From Arthrobacter sp. PAMC25284 (GTDB lineage: Bacteria > Actinomycetota > Actinomycetes > Actinomycetales > Micrococcaceae): 64,000 nucleotides of DNA. The translations under genes were made by a program, and so were the position numbers. Below are positions 1 to 7,169 of this stretch, piece after piece. The notes under the pieces are model-generated. The model was not told the origin of the DNA. It did no database searches and saw only the letters and a list, made by a program, of their open reading frames with translations. How positions within the stretch are numbered: position 1 is the first letter of the stretch; each line of letters starts with the position of its first letter. Where the stretch lies: NCBI RefSeq assembly GCF_019443425.1, contig NZ_CP080382.1, positions 3,286,001-3,350,000 of the forward strand. Reading direction: 5' to 3'.

Positions 1-156
1 GACGCCGAGGGACTGGCCGAGTTCTGCCGCGGTAAGCTGGCGCACTATAAAATCCCGCGCTACGTGGACGTTCGGGAGAGCTTCCCCATGACCGTCTCCG
101 GCAAGATCCGCAAGGTGCAGATGCGCCAGGAAGCGGCGGCCCGGCTGGGTCTCTAG
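1..156 (+). CDS. Acyl-CoA synthetase / AMP-dependent ligase, C-terminal end (partial)
   Basis: Only the last 51 codons are in the window; the reading frame is open from base 1. The sequence ends with HYKIPRYVDV followed by PMTVSGKIRK, the C-terminal subdomain signature of the acyl-adenylate-forming family (ANL superfamily). The lysine of SGKIRK corresponds to the conserved catalytic lysine of the adenylation half-reaction. These enzymes activate a carboxylate with ATP and transfer it to CoA. The substrate (acetate, fatty acid or aromatic acid) cannot be read from this fragment. A palindromic repeat follows directly and separates it from the convergent glycosylase gene. Confidence 0.88.
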   Translation, partial: DAEGLAEFCRGKLAHYKIPRYVDVRESFPMTVSGKIRKVQMRQEAAARLGL

Positions 157-172
157 CAGGGTTCCCTACAGC

Positions 173-233
173 AACGCGGGGTCACTTTTCGCCCATGATT
201 GGGCCCGGGATGGGCGAAAAGCGACCCCGCGTT
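173..233. repeat. Palindromic repeat element, copy 1
   Basis: Arms 173-196 and 210-233 pair over 24 bp with one mismatch around a 13-base loop. The arm begins AACGCGGGGTCACTT and contains CGCCCAT. The same sequence recurs at 60988-61054 in another intergenic space. It lies between convergent genes, so it could also work as a bidirectional terminator, with CTTTT/AAAAG inside the stem. I infer a dispersed intergenic repeat family. Confidence 0.8.
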
Positions 234-249
234 ACCTTGGTGGGGCGGG

Positions 250-1278
250 TCAGTGGCGGCGGTGGTCCTGGATCGTGATGCGCGGGCCGAAGACGGGTTT
301 GCGGAAACCGCTGAGCCCGAGCATCCGCACCACCCGCTGCCGGTGACCGGCCCACGGCGCCAGCAACCGGAGCATGCCGGCATCGTCTGTCCGGCGTCCC
401 GTCAGAGCCGCGCCGACGTACGCCGCAAGATGGTAGTCGCCCACGGAGATCGAGTCCGGGCAGCCATGCGTGCGCTGCACAACCTCCGCCGCGGTCCAGA
501 CACCGATCCCCGGGATGGTCTGCATTTTCGTGGCGGCCTCTGTGGCCGGCAGCACGGCGAGCCGTTCGAGTGCGACGGCGGAACGCAGCGCCCGCATGAT
601 CGTCGCCGAGCGCTGGGGGCCCACACCGGCCTTGTGCCACTCCCAGGACGGGATCCGCAGCCACTGCTCCGGCGTGGGCTGGACCATCAGGTTCGCAGGA
701 GCAAACGTGCCCGCGCCCGGAGCGGGCGTTCCGTATCTGTAAGTCAGGTAGCGGTAGCCGCGGCGGGCCTCGATCACGGTGACCTTCTGCTCGAGGACTG
801 CCGGGACCAACGCGTCGATCATGCGCCCGCTGGCGGGAAGCCGCAGGTTGCGGTGCCGGCGCCGGGCGTCCGTGACGAGGCGGGGGAGCGTGGTGTGAAA
901 TGCGGTTTCATCGAAGGCGGACCAGTCGTCATCCCGGCCGAGCAGCCGCGGGACCGAGGCTGCGGCGTCGGCGGCCCCCGGTCCCCACGCCTGGACATCG
1001 ACGACCTGCGCACCAACGGCCGGCTCATCGACGGCCGTACCCGGACGGGGACCCAACCCGGTGCCCGCACCGGCCGCCGTAAGCCGCAGTGAGGCCGGAC
1101 CTTCCGGCGTCGTGAATGCCATCCACATGCCGCCAGGGGCTGGCTGGAACGTGGGATCGCCTTGACCGCGAGGGAGCGTCCCGATGGTCTGCAGCAGGTC
1201 GAACGGAGCGCCGGGCCGCCACTGCAATGAGGCGTCCGCGGCGGCGGCAAGGCCGGCGGGGACGTCTGCAATGCTCAT
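250..1278 (-). CDS. DNA-3-methyladenine glycosylase-like protein (AlkA / HhH-GPD type)
   Basis: 342 residues from the ATG at 1276-1278; an in-frame extension to 1422 lacks family-like sequence. The C-terminal half has the helix-hairpin-helix/GPD pattern: TIPGIGVWTAAEVVQRTHG about residues 245-263, followed by a stretch with Asp (CPDSISVGDYHL), where the catalytic aspartate of HhH-GPD glycosylases falls. Such enzymes excise alkylated purines to start base excision repair. The N-terminal 130 residues (MSIADVPAGLAAA...) are less typical. It is convergent with the preceding ligase and divergent from the VOC gene. The family is fairly clear; substrate range is not. Confidence 0.75.
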   Translation of the reverse strand: MSIADVPAGLAAAADASLQWRPGAPFDLLQTIGTLPRGQGDPTFQPAPGGMWMAFTTPEGPASLRLTAAGAGTGLGPRPGTAVDEPAVGAQVVDVQAWGPGAADAAASVPRLLGRDDDWSAFDETAFHTTLPRLVTDARRRHRNLRLPASGRMIDALVPAVLEQKVTVIEARRGYRYLTYRYGTPAPGAGTFAPANLMVQPTPEQWLRIPSWEWHKAGVGPQRSATIMRALRSAVALERLAVLPATEAATKMQTIPGIGVWTAAEVVQRTHGCPDSISVGDYHLAAYVGAALTGRRTDDAGMLRLLAPWAGHRQRVVRMLGLSGFRKPVFGPRITIQDHRRH

Positions 1279-1444
1279 CCGTCCATGGTCCCACGTCCTC
1301 CGGAGCGGTGCCCGATCCGTCTGCCGATACCATGGGCCGAAGGGCACTAAATTCCGGATCGGCCCGCGACTACACTCTGGTTGTGGCGCGGACCGCCCGT
1401 GCCGCGGATTCCCGCCATACATTATGGATTGTCAGGTGAGCGCG

Positions 1445-1870
1445 ATGGCTCCAGCAGTAGTGCACTTCGAAATTCCCGCCGACGACGAAGACCGCGCGGC
1501 AAAGTTCTACAGTTCAGCTTTTGACTGGGGGGTGCAGCCCATGCCGGAACTGAGCTACACCATGATCACGACTACGCCGAAGGATGACTCCGGTATGCCT
1601 ACCGTGCCCGGCGCCATCAACGGGGGCATGTTCCGCCGTCAGGGCCCGGTTGTGTCGCCGGTGGTCACGGTGGCTGTCGACGATATTGATGAGGCGCTCG
1701 GCCGGATCGAGTCCCTTGGCGGCAGCACCGTAAGTCCCCGGCAAAAGGTCGGCAGCATGGGCTGGTCCGCGTATTTCAAGGACACCGAAGGGAACATCGT
1801 CGGCCTGTGGCAGAACGCCGAGCCCGAGACTGGAGCGGACACGGCGAACCGGAACGATATTGGGGCCTGA
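1445..1870 (+). CDS. VOC family (glyoxalase/bleomycin-resistance fold) protein
   Basis: 141 residues. It is a single-domain vicinal-oxygen-chelate protein: VVHFEIPADDEDRAAKFYSSAFDW at the start, VAVDDIDEALGRIESLGG in the middle and YFKDTEGNIVGLWQ at the end, the usual beta-alpha-beta-beta-beta layout. The start is the ATG after AGGTGAG (about 1435-1441); an upstream ATG at 1425 is in frame but has no ribosome site. Proteins of this subtype are often annotated as glyoxalase-like, with no proven substrate. It probably acts as a metal-dependent lyase, isomerase or dioxygenase, or as a binding protein. Confidence 0.82.
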   Translation: MAPAVVHFEIPADDEDRAAKFYSSAFDWGVQPMPELSYTMITTTPKDDSGMPTVPGAINGGMFRRQGPVVSPVVTVAVDDIDEALGRIESLGGSTVSPRQKVGSMGWSAYFKDTEGNIVGLWQNAEPETGADTANRNDIGA

Positions 1871-1949
1871 CCCCAGCAGCGGCGAGTGTCGGCGACCCGC
1901 AGCGGGCGTCGGCACACCCGCTGCGGCACCGTCTCTTCGCCCAAGACGG

Positions 1950-1955
1950 TAACTT
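1950..1955 (+). promoter_or_regulatory. Candidate -10 box of cbs, leaderless start
   Basis: TAACTT lies exactly 7 nt before the ATG at 1963, and no Shine-Dalgarno sequence is visible. Transcription would begin at about the start codon. Confidence 0.5.
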
Positions 1956-1962
1956 TGTATCT

Positions 1963-3348
1963 ATGAAGTACGCCCAGTCCATTCTGGACCTCATCGGCCA
2001 CACGCCGCTCGTCAAACTCAACCACGTCACCGAAGGCATCGAGGCCACCATCCTGGTGAAACTCGAATACCTGAACCCCGGCGGTTCCATCAAGGACCGC
2101 ATCGCGGCGAAGATGATCGACGAGGCCGAACGGACCGGCAAACTCCTGCCCGGCGGAACCATCGTGGAACCCACCTCCGGCAATACCGGCGTCGGCCTGG
2201 CCCTCGTCGCCCAGCAAAAGGGCTACCGCTGCGTCTTCGTTGTGCCGGACAAGGTCGGCGAGGACAAACGCGCCGTCCTGCGCGCCTACGGTGCCGAAGT
2301 CGTTGTCACCGCAACGTCCGTCCCGCCGGACAGCCCGCAAAGCTACTACGGCGTCTCCGACCGGCTGGTCACCGAGATCCCCGGCGCGTACAAGCCGGAC
2401 CAGTTCTCCAACCCGGCCGCGCCGGCCAGCCACTATGAATCCACCGGTCCGGAGATCTGGCAGGACACCGACGGCAGGATCACCCACTGCGTGATCGGTG
2501 CCGGCACCGGCGGCACCATCACCGGCACCGGCCGGTACCTGAAGGAAGTCTCGGCCGGGCGCCCGGAAGCCGACGGCGGCGTGGTCAGGATCATCGGTGC
2601 GGATCCCGCAGGCTCCGTCTATTCCGGCGGCACGGGGCGGCCCTACTTCGTCGAAGGCGTCGGCGAGGACATGTGGCCGGCCAACTACGACAAAGCCGTC
2701 CCGGATGCCGTCATCGCCGTCAGTGACGCCGACTCCTTCGCGATGACGCGCCGGCTGGCCCGCGAAGAGGGCCTGCTCGTCGGCGGCTCCTCCGGAATGG
2801 CCGTCGTCGCGGCCCTCGAGACCGCACGGGACCTTCCCGCCGACGCCGTCGTAGTGGTCATCCTGCCCGATTCCGGCCGCGGCTATCTTGGCAAGATCTT
2901 CAACGATCAGTGGATGCGTTCCTACGGCTTCCTGGCAGGCGACGACGAAGCGACCGTCGGGGAGATCATCAAGGCCAAGAACGGCGAACTCCCCGAACTT
3001 GTCCATGTTCACCCGAACGAGACCATCCGCGACGTCATCGACATCATGAACGAGTTCGGTGTCTCGCACATCCCGGTGCTCTCCCAGGAGCCGCCGGTCG
3101 TGATGGGCGAAGTCCTTGGATCCGTCGACGAGCGCACCCTGACCGCGAAGCTCTTCCGCGGCGAGGCAAAACTTGCCGACAAAGTCGCCGAGCACATGGG
3201 CGCCCGGCTGCCGGTGATCGGTTCGCTCGAATCCATCTCCGCGGCCCGTGAGCTGCTCTCCGAAGACGACACCCTGATGGTGACGTTCGTCGGTGCCCCG
3301 GTGGGGATCCTGACCCGCCACGATCTGCTCAACTACCTCAGCAACTGA
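1963..3348 (+). CDS. cbs: Cystathionine beta-synthase
   Basis: 461 residues. The N-terminal PLP-dependent domain (about 1-310) shows the Schiff-base lysine in PGGSIKDR near residue 43, the PTSGNTGVGLA loop and the glycine loop GAGTGGTITGTGRY. Two CBS domains follow (about 335-455; VGEIIKAKNGELPELVHVHP, then VAEHMGARLPVIGSLESI). The enzyme condenses serine and homocysteine to cystathionine, the first step of reverse transsulfuration, in the cytoplasm. The CBS pair is expected to bind an adenosyl ligand. Cystathionine gamma-synthase/lyase follows 71 bp downstream, the same cbs-metB pairing known in mycobacteria. The start has no SD but a well-placed -10 box. Confidence 0.95.
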   Translation: MKYAQSILDLIGHTPLVKLNHVTEGIEATILVKLEYLNPGGSIKDRIAAKMIDEAERTGKLLPGGTIVEPTSGNTGVGLALVAQQKGYRCVFVVPDKVGEDKRAVLRAYGAEVVVTATSVPPDSPQSYYGVSDRLVTEIPGAYKPDQFSNPAAPASHYESTGPEIWQDTDGRITHCVIGAGTGGTITGTGRYLKEVSAGRPEADGGVVRIIGADPAGSVYSGGTGRPYFVEGVGEDMWPANYDKAVPDAVIAVSDADSFAMTRRLAREEGLLVGGSSGMAVVAALETARDLPADAVVVVILPDSGRGYLGKIFNDQWMRSYGFLAGDDEATVGEIIKAKNGELPELVHVHPNETIRDVIDIMNEFGVSHIPVLSQEPPVVMGEVLGSVDERTLTAKLFRGEAKLADKVAEHMGARLPVIGSLESISAARELLSEDDTLMVTFVGAPVGILTRHDLLNYLSN

Positions 3349-3369
3349 CCACAGCAACCGACCCGGAGC

Positions 3370-3397
3370 CCGGGCCTGCCCGTCGCGGCAGGCCCGG
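3370..3397 (+). other. Hairpin between cbs and metB
   Basis: An 11-bp perfect stem (3370-3380 with 3387-3397, 6-nt loop) sits between the two genes. No T-run follows, so it may stabilise the upstream mRNA or attenuate, rather than terminate. The metB ribosome site (AAAGGA) lies beyond it. Confidence 0.45.
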
Positions 3398-3419
3398 TCA
3401 CCGGCCGAAAGGACCGCAC

Positions 3420-4623
3420 ATGTCTTTGCCAGAAAACCAGTCCGCGCAGAACACCGGCTTTAACACCCGCGCCGTGCATGCCGGCCAGGCGTTCGAGCCG
3501 CGCACCGGCGCCGTGGTCCCGCCCGTGCACTTCTCCACCACATACGCCCAGGAAGCGATCGGGGTTCTGCGCGCCGGCTACGAATACGGCCGGGGCACCA
3601 ACCCCACCCGCGACTCACTGCAGGAGCAGTTGGCGGCCCTTGAAGGCGGCTCGGCCGCGTTCTCCTTCAGCTCCGGGCTGGCCGCCGAGGATTCGATGAT
3701 CCGGGCCCTGACCCGGCCGGGGGACCACATTGTGCTCGGCAACGACGCTTATGGCGGAACATACCGGCTGATCAGCCGGGTGCTGGGCGACTGGGGCATC
3801 AGCAACACCCCGGTGGACATGTCCGATCTTGACGCTGTGGCCGCCGCCGTCGCCACTGGAGGCCCCGACGGCGGCGCCACCCGCCTCGTCTGGGTGGAGA
3901 CGCCGTCGAACCCGATGATGAAGATCACCGACATCGCTGCGCTGGCCACGGTGGCGCACGACGCCGGCGCGCTCCTCGTGGTGGACAACACCTTTGCCTC
4001 GCCGTACCTGCAGACCCCGCTCGCCCTCGGCGCCGACATCGTTGTGCACTCCACGACAAAATACATCGGCGGGCACTCCGACGTCGTGGGCGGCGCGATC
4101 ATCGTCAACGACCCGGACCTGGCCGAGAAGATCGGCTTCGTGCAGTTCGCGGTCGGCGCCATCTCCGGCCCGATGGACGCCTTCCTGACCACCCGCGGCC
4201 TGAAGACCCTCGGGGTCCGGATGGACCGCCACAGCGACAACGCCCAGGCCGTGGCCGAATGGCTGCTGACCCGCCCCGAAGTGGAAGCCGTGCTGTACCC
4301 GGGGCCTGCCCTCGCACCCCGGCCACGAGCTGGCAAAAAAGCAGATGAAGAAGTTCGGCGGCATGATCTCCGTGCAGTTCAAGGGCGGCGAGGCGGCGGC
4401 ACGCCAGGTGGCCGAGTCAACCTCCGTCTTCACCCTGGCCGAGTCCCTGGGCGGCATTGAATCGCTGATGAACTACCCCTCGGAGATGACCCACGCCTCC
4501 GTCAAAGGCACCGAACTGGCTGTGCCGGTCAATCTGATCCGGCTCTCCTGCGGGATCGAGGACGTCGAGGACCTCATCGCCGACCTCGAGCACGCCCTCT
4601 CCACCCTCAAGACAGGCAACTAG
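3420..4623 (+). CDS. metB: Cystathionine gamma-synthase/lyase (apparent +1 frameshift near 4301)
   Basis: About 400 residues if one base is removed. This is a Cys/Met-metabolism PLP enzyme: GYEYGRGTNPTRDSLQ, FSSGLAAEDSM, VVDNTFASPYLQTPLALGAD and HSTTKYIGGHSDVVGG, with the PLP lysine in STTKY. The first frame reads to VEAVLYPG and then leaves the family sequence (ALAPRPRAGKK). The next frame, usable from HPGHELAKKQMKKFGGM, completes the protein to the stop at 4623. The shift lies at the GGGG run 4301-4304; one G fewer restores PGLPSHPGHELA. The enzyme either makes cystathionine from an acyl-homoserine or cleaves it; sequence alone does not separate these. It lies downstream of cbs and 6 bp before a membrane glycosyltransferase gene. 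Confidence 0.88.
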
Positions 4624-4629
4624 CGTCCC

Positions 4630-5910
4630 GTGACCATCACCAGCACCAGAGCCAGGCCCGATACCATCCGCGGCTGGCTCGCGACGGCGGCCGGCGCTCT
4701 CGCCGTCGTCGCCGCGCTTGTGGTGCTGTACTCCTCGTACATTCCGCTCCTGAACGATTTTGAGGTCTACTTCTACGGTGGGAACCGGGTGCTGGAGACG
4801 GGGGCGGCCGGCGTCAGCGAGCTCTACGCGCCGCGGGACGGGCTGCCGTTTACCTACCCGCCCTTTGCCGCGCTGCTGTTCGCGGGGCTCGCGGCGCTCG
4901 GACGGGATGCCGGGCACCTGATGTTCATCTCGACGGCACTGCTGGGCGCGGCGGTTGTCTCCGCCTGGCTGGCACGGCACTATTTCCGGCTGGGTGCCTG
5001 GCGGAACGCCATCGCTGACTGGCGCTTCCGGTCCGTCGCATTGGCCGGCACAGCGGCGATTTTGCTGTTGGGCCCGTGGCGCGACACGTTCGACTTCGGT
5101 CAAATCAACATCATCCTGATGGGCCTGATCCTCGCGGACTTCGCGCTGCACGGGAAATCCCGGGCGGGCGAGATCCGTTGGCCGGCGGGGCTGCTGATCG
5201 GCATGGCGGCAGGCATCAAGCTGACCCCGCTGGCGTTCGGCCTGTACTTCCTGGTCCGCCGCGATTTCAAGGCCCTCGGCTGGATGGCGGCAGGCTTCTT
5301 CGGATCGATCGCCCTGGCCTGGGCCGTGCTGCCCGCTGCATCCCTGACCTTTTGGACCCAGATCCTGCCGGACACCGGGCGGATCGGCGGCCCGGCGTAC
5401 GTGGACAACCTCTCAATCAAGGGCCTCCTGCTGCATTTGGGCCTGCCGGATTCGTCGCTGACCAGCATTGTGTGGCTGGTGCTGTCGCTGGCACTCGCGG
5501 CCGTGGCAGCGCTGGTCATTTCCTGGGCCGTGGCAGCGGACGAGAACTTTGTGGCTGTGTCCGCGACCGCCGTGCTGATGCTGCTGATCAGCCCGGTGTC
5601 CTGGTCCCACCATTGGGTGTGGATGGCCGTGGCGCTGCCGTGCATGGGTTTCGCAATCCACCGGGTGCCGTCCAGGGACGGAAAAATGCGGCTCGCAGGC
5701 TGGATCATTGTGGCCGCCTCGGCCGTGGCGTTTTACCTGACCCCCAAATTCCTCGCCGTCGCGGCTGGAGCGCAGGAGTGGGGCAAAGACCCGCAGACGC
5801 AGTGGCAGCTTATTGTCGCCAGCCTCGGCGTCCTGTGCGGGATGGCCATGCTGGTGTACTGGGCGCTGGCGTACCGGCCGTCCCGGTCCGTGCTGCGCCT
5901 GCGGGCTTAG
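4630..5910 (+). CDS. GT87-type membrane mannosyltransferase-like protein (DUF2029)
   Basis: 426 residues from a GTG 6 bp after the metB stop. A polytopic membrane protein of about ten segments, starting at 18-40 (LATAAGALAVVAALVVLYSSY). The first outer loop holds NDFEVYFYGGNRVLE and GLPFTYPPFAALLF, the acidic loop and YPP motif of polyprenol-phosphate-mannose-using GT-C enzymes (GT87, relatives of PimE). A second motif, SWSHHWVWM, is near 325. By family it would transfer mannose from a lipid carrier to a cell-envelope glycolipid or glycan on the outer membrane face. The acceptor is unknown. Tight spacing suggests co-transcription with metB, although the functions look unrelated. Confidence 0.78.
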   Translation: MTITSTRARPDTIRGWLATAAGALAVVAALVVLYSSYIPLLNDFEVYFYGGNRVLETGAAGVSELYAPRDGLPFTYPPFAALLFAGLAALGRDAGHLMFISTALLGAAVVSAWLARHYFRLGAWRNAIADWRFRSVALAGTAAILLLGPWRDTFDFGQINIILMGLILADFALHGKSRAGEIRWPAGLLIGMAAGIKLTPLAFGLYFLVRRDFKALGWMAAGFFGSIALAWAVLPAASLTFWTQILPDTGRIGGPAYVDNLSIKGLLLHLGLPDSSLTSIVWLVLSLALAAVAALVISWAVAADENFVAVSATAVLMLLISPVSWSHHWVWMAVALPCMGFAIHRVPSRDGKMRLAGWIIVAASAVAFYLTPKFLAVAAGAQEWGKDPQTQWQLIVASLGVLCGMAMLVYWALAYRPSRSVLRLRA

Positions 5911-5912
5911 CG

Positions 5913-5975
5913 GCGCCCGAAGGCCGCTGGGTGTCCGGGCAACTCATCAAGGCCGACGGCGGCTTCTCCTCCTGA
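5913..5975 (+). pseudogene. Remnant of a short-chain dehydrogenase C-terminus
   Basis: A 20-codon open stretch directly after the GT87 stop reads APEGRWVSGQLIKADGG and ends FSS-stop. This matches the C-terminal consensus of SDR-family oxidoreductases (RWVTGQ.I.ADGG). No upstream SDR sequence remains in any frame, because the GT87 gene occupies that space. I infer a deletion remnant. It is unlikely to be expressed as a useful protein. Confidence 0.55.
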
Positions 5976-6030
5976 CGGAGGAACACGCTCCGGCGGACGG
6001 GGAACACCCTCCGGCCGTGCGCCGCGGGCC

Positions 6031-6036
6031 TACACT
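6031..6036 (+). promoter_or_regulatory. Candidate -10 box of the MOSC gene, leaderless start
   Basis: TACACT is 6 nt before the ATG at 6043, and no ribosome site is present. It fits the window-wide TANNNT-6/7-start pattern. Confidence 0.5.
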
Positions 6037-6042
6037 GGTGCC

Positions 6043-6696
6043 ATGGACACCGCATCAGTGCTCGCCGTCTGCCGCGTACACCAGCTCCTCAGCGTCGAGG
6101 GGAGCGTCGGTGTGACCGCGATCGACAAACGTCCCGTGGAAGGCCCCGTCAAGGTCCACAAGCTCGGACTCCACGGCGATATCCAGGCCAGCCGGATTGA
6201 CCACGGCGGCGAGGACCAGGCGCTCTACGCTTACTCCCAGCACGATGCCGACTACTGGGAAAGTGAGCTTGGCCGCGACCTCCCGCCCGGAATCTTCGGG
6301 GAAAACCTGCGGATCGCCGGGATCGACGCCTCGAATGCGATCATCGGTGAACGCTGGAAAATCGGGCTGCAGGTCGAGGTCGAGGTGACCTCGCCGCGCG
6401 TTCCGTGTGCCACTTTCCAACGGCATCTCGGCGAGCCGGGCTGGGTCAAGCGCTTTACGGACGCCGGGCGGGTGGGCACTTACCTTCGGGTGGTCCGGAC
6501 CGGCACTATCCAGGCCGGGGACCACATGCACCGGATCTTCGTCCCCACCCATGGAGTGAGCATCGCCAAGTTCTTCAGCGATCCCACCCTGGCGGACATC
6601 GAAGCACTCAAGGACGCCGACGCCGACGGCGAGATCCGCCTCCAGCCCGAGTACCGCGACGAATTCGAGAAGCTGGAGCGCCGGCTCAGCGTATAG
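6043..6696 (+). CDS. MOSC domain protein (YiiM-like)
   Basis: 217 residues. The MOSC beta-barrel spans about 20-165. HGDIQASRIDHGGEDQALYAYS and LPPGIFGENL are family hallmarks, and the invariant cysteine lies in SPRVPCATFQ (about residue 126). MOSC domains bind or transfer sulfur to the molybdenum cofactor; YiiM-type proteins reduce N-hydroxylated compounds using that cofactor. A short C-terminal helical part (FFSDPTLADIEALKDA) is typical of the YiiM group. The sequence supports the family; the partner reductase and substrate are not in the window. Confidence 0.88.
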   Translation: MDTASVLAVCRVHQLLSVEGSVGVTAIDKRPVEGPVKVHKLGLHGDIQASRIDHGGEDQALYAYSQHDADYWESELGRDLPPGIFGENLRIAGIDASNAIIGERWKIGLQVEVEVTSPRVPCATFQRHLGEPGWVKRFTDAGRVGTYLRVVRTGTIQAGDHMHRIFVPTHGVSIAKFFSDPTLADIEALKDADADGEIRLQPEYRDEFEKLERRLSV

Positions 6697-6774
6697 CGGG
6701 TATCGGGCTCCACCCTGCCGGCCGGAGAGACCTGTGGTCGGGCTCCGGACTTCCCCGCACCGGAATGGTTCCGG

Positions 6775-6806
6775 AGTCCGTGTGCGCAAGAGTCCGTGTG
6801 CGCAAG
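6775..6806 (+). repeat. Perfect 16-bp tandem duplication
   Basis: AGTCCGTGTGCGCAAG occurs at 6775-6790 and immediately again at 6791-6806, in the long intergenic space before the helicase gene and upstream of its putative promoter. Probably a simple slippage duplication. Confidence 0.8.
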
Positions 6807-6831
6807 CTCACCGCCCCCGGCGGCGTCCCGG

Positions 6832-6862
6832 TTGGCCAGGTCTTGCCCGGATGCCTTACACT
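6832..6862 (+). promoter_or_regulatory. Candidate promoter of the DEAD-box helicase gene
   Basis: TTGGCC (6832-6837) and TACACT (6857-6862) are separated by 19 bp, slightly long. Transcription from about 6869 would give a leader of about 300 nt. Inferred from sequence only. Confidence 0.4.
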
Positions 6863-6932
6863 TGAAATATCCCCCACTCCGGAAATCCCTTTTTTCTGCC
6901 CAATTCTTGAGGCAGGACTGGTAAGTGTTGGG

Positions 6933-6958
6933 GCCCGCACATGCGATGCGGGCATTTT
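6933..6958 (+). promoter_or_regulatory. Attenuator-like hairpin in the helicase leader
   Basis: GCCCGCA (6933-6939) pairs with TGCGGGC (6947-6953) and is followed by ATTTTCA, an intrinsic-terminator shape inside the presumed leader, more than 200 nt before the start codon. Long structured leaders are common for cold-induced RNA helicase genes, so premature termination or temperature-dependent folding is plausible. The rest of the 473-nt intergenic region shows no further gene. Confidence 0.45.
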
Positions 6959-7169
6959 CATAGGGAGAGCCGGCTAAAGAAAACGCTGTACAGACTGCTG
7001 GGATAGCAGCCAAGAGTTGCAGCGGGAAGTCCTGCCACGGGATTGCGAAAGCGCCGGGCTTCTGTGACCGGCCGGTCAACGTACGACCGGCATTATCGGT
7101 CACGCGTACTGCGGCTCCGCTCACCTCGGGTTGTGCCGCTTGGCCCCTATGGATGAGGAATATTCACCT

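Noticed and set aside
1639..3357. 572-codon minus-strand frame across cbs
   Set aside because: Antisense shadow without domain motifs; cbs is clear on the other strand.
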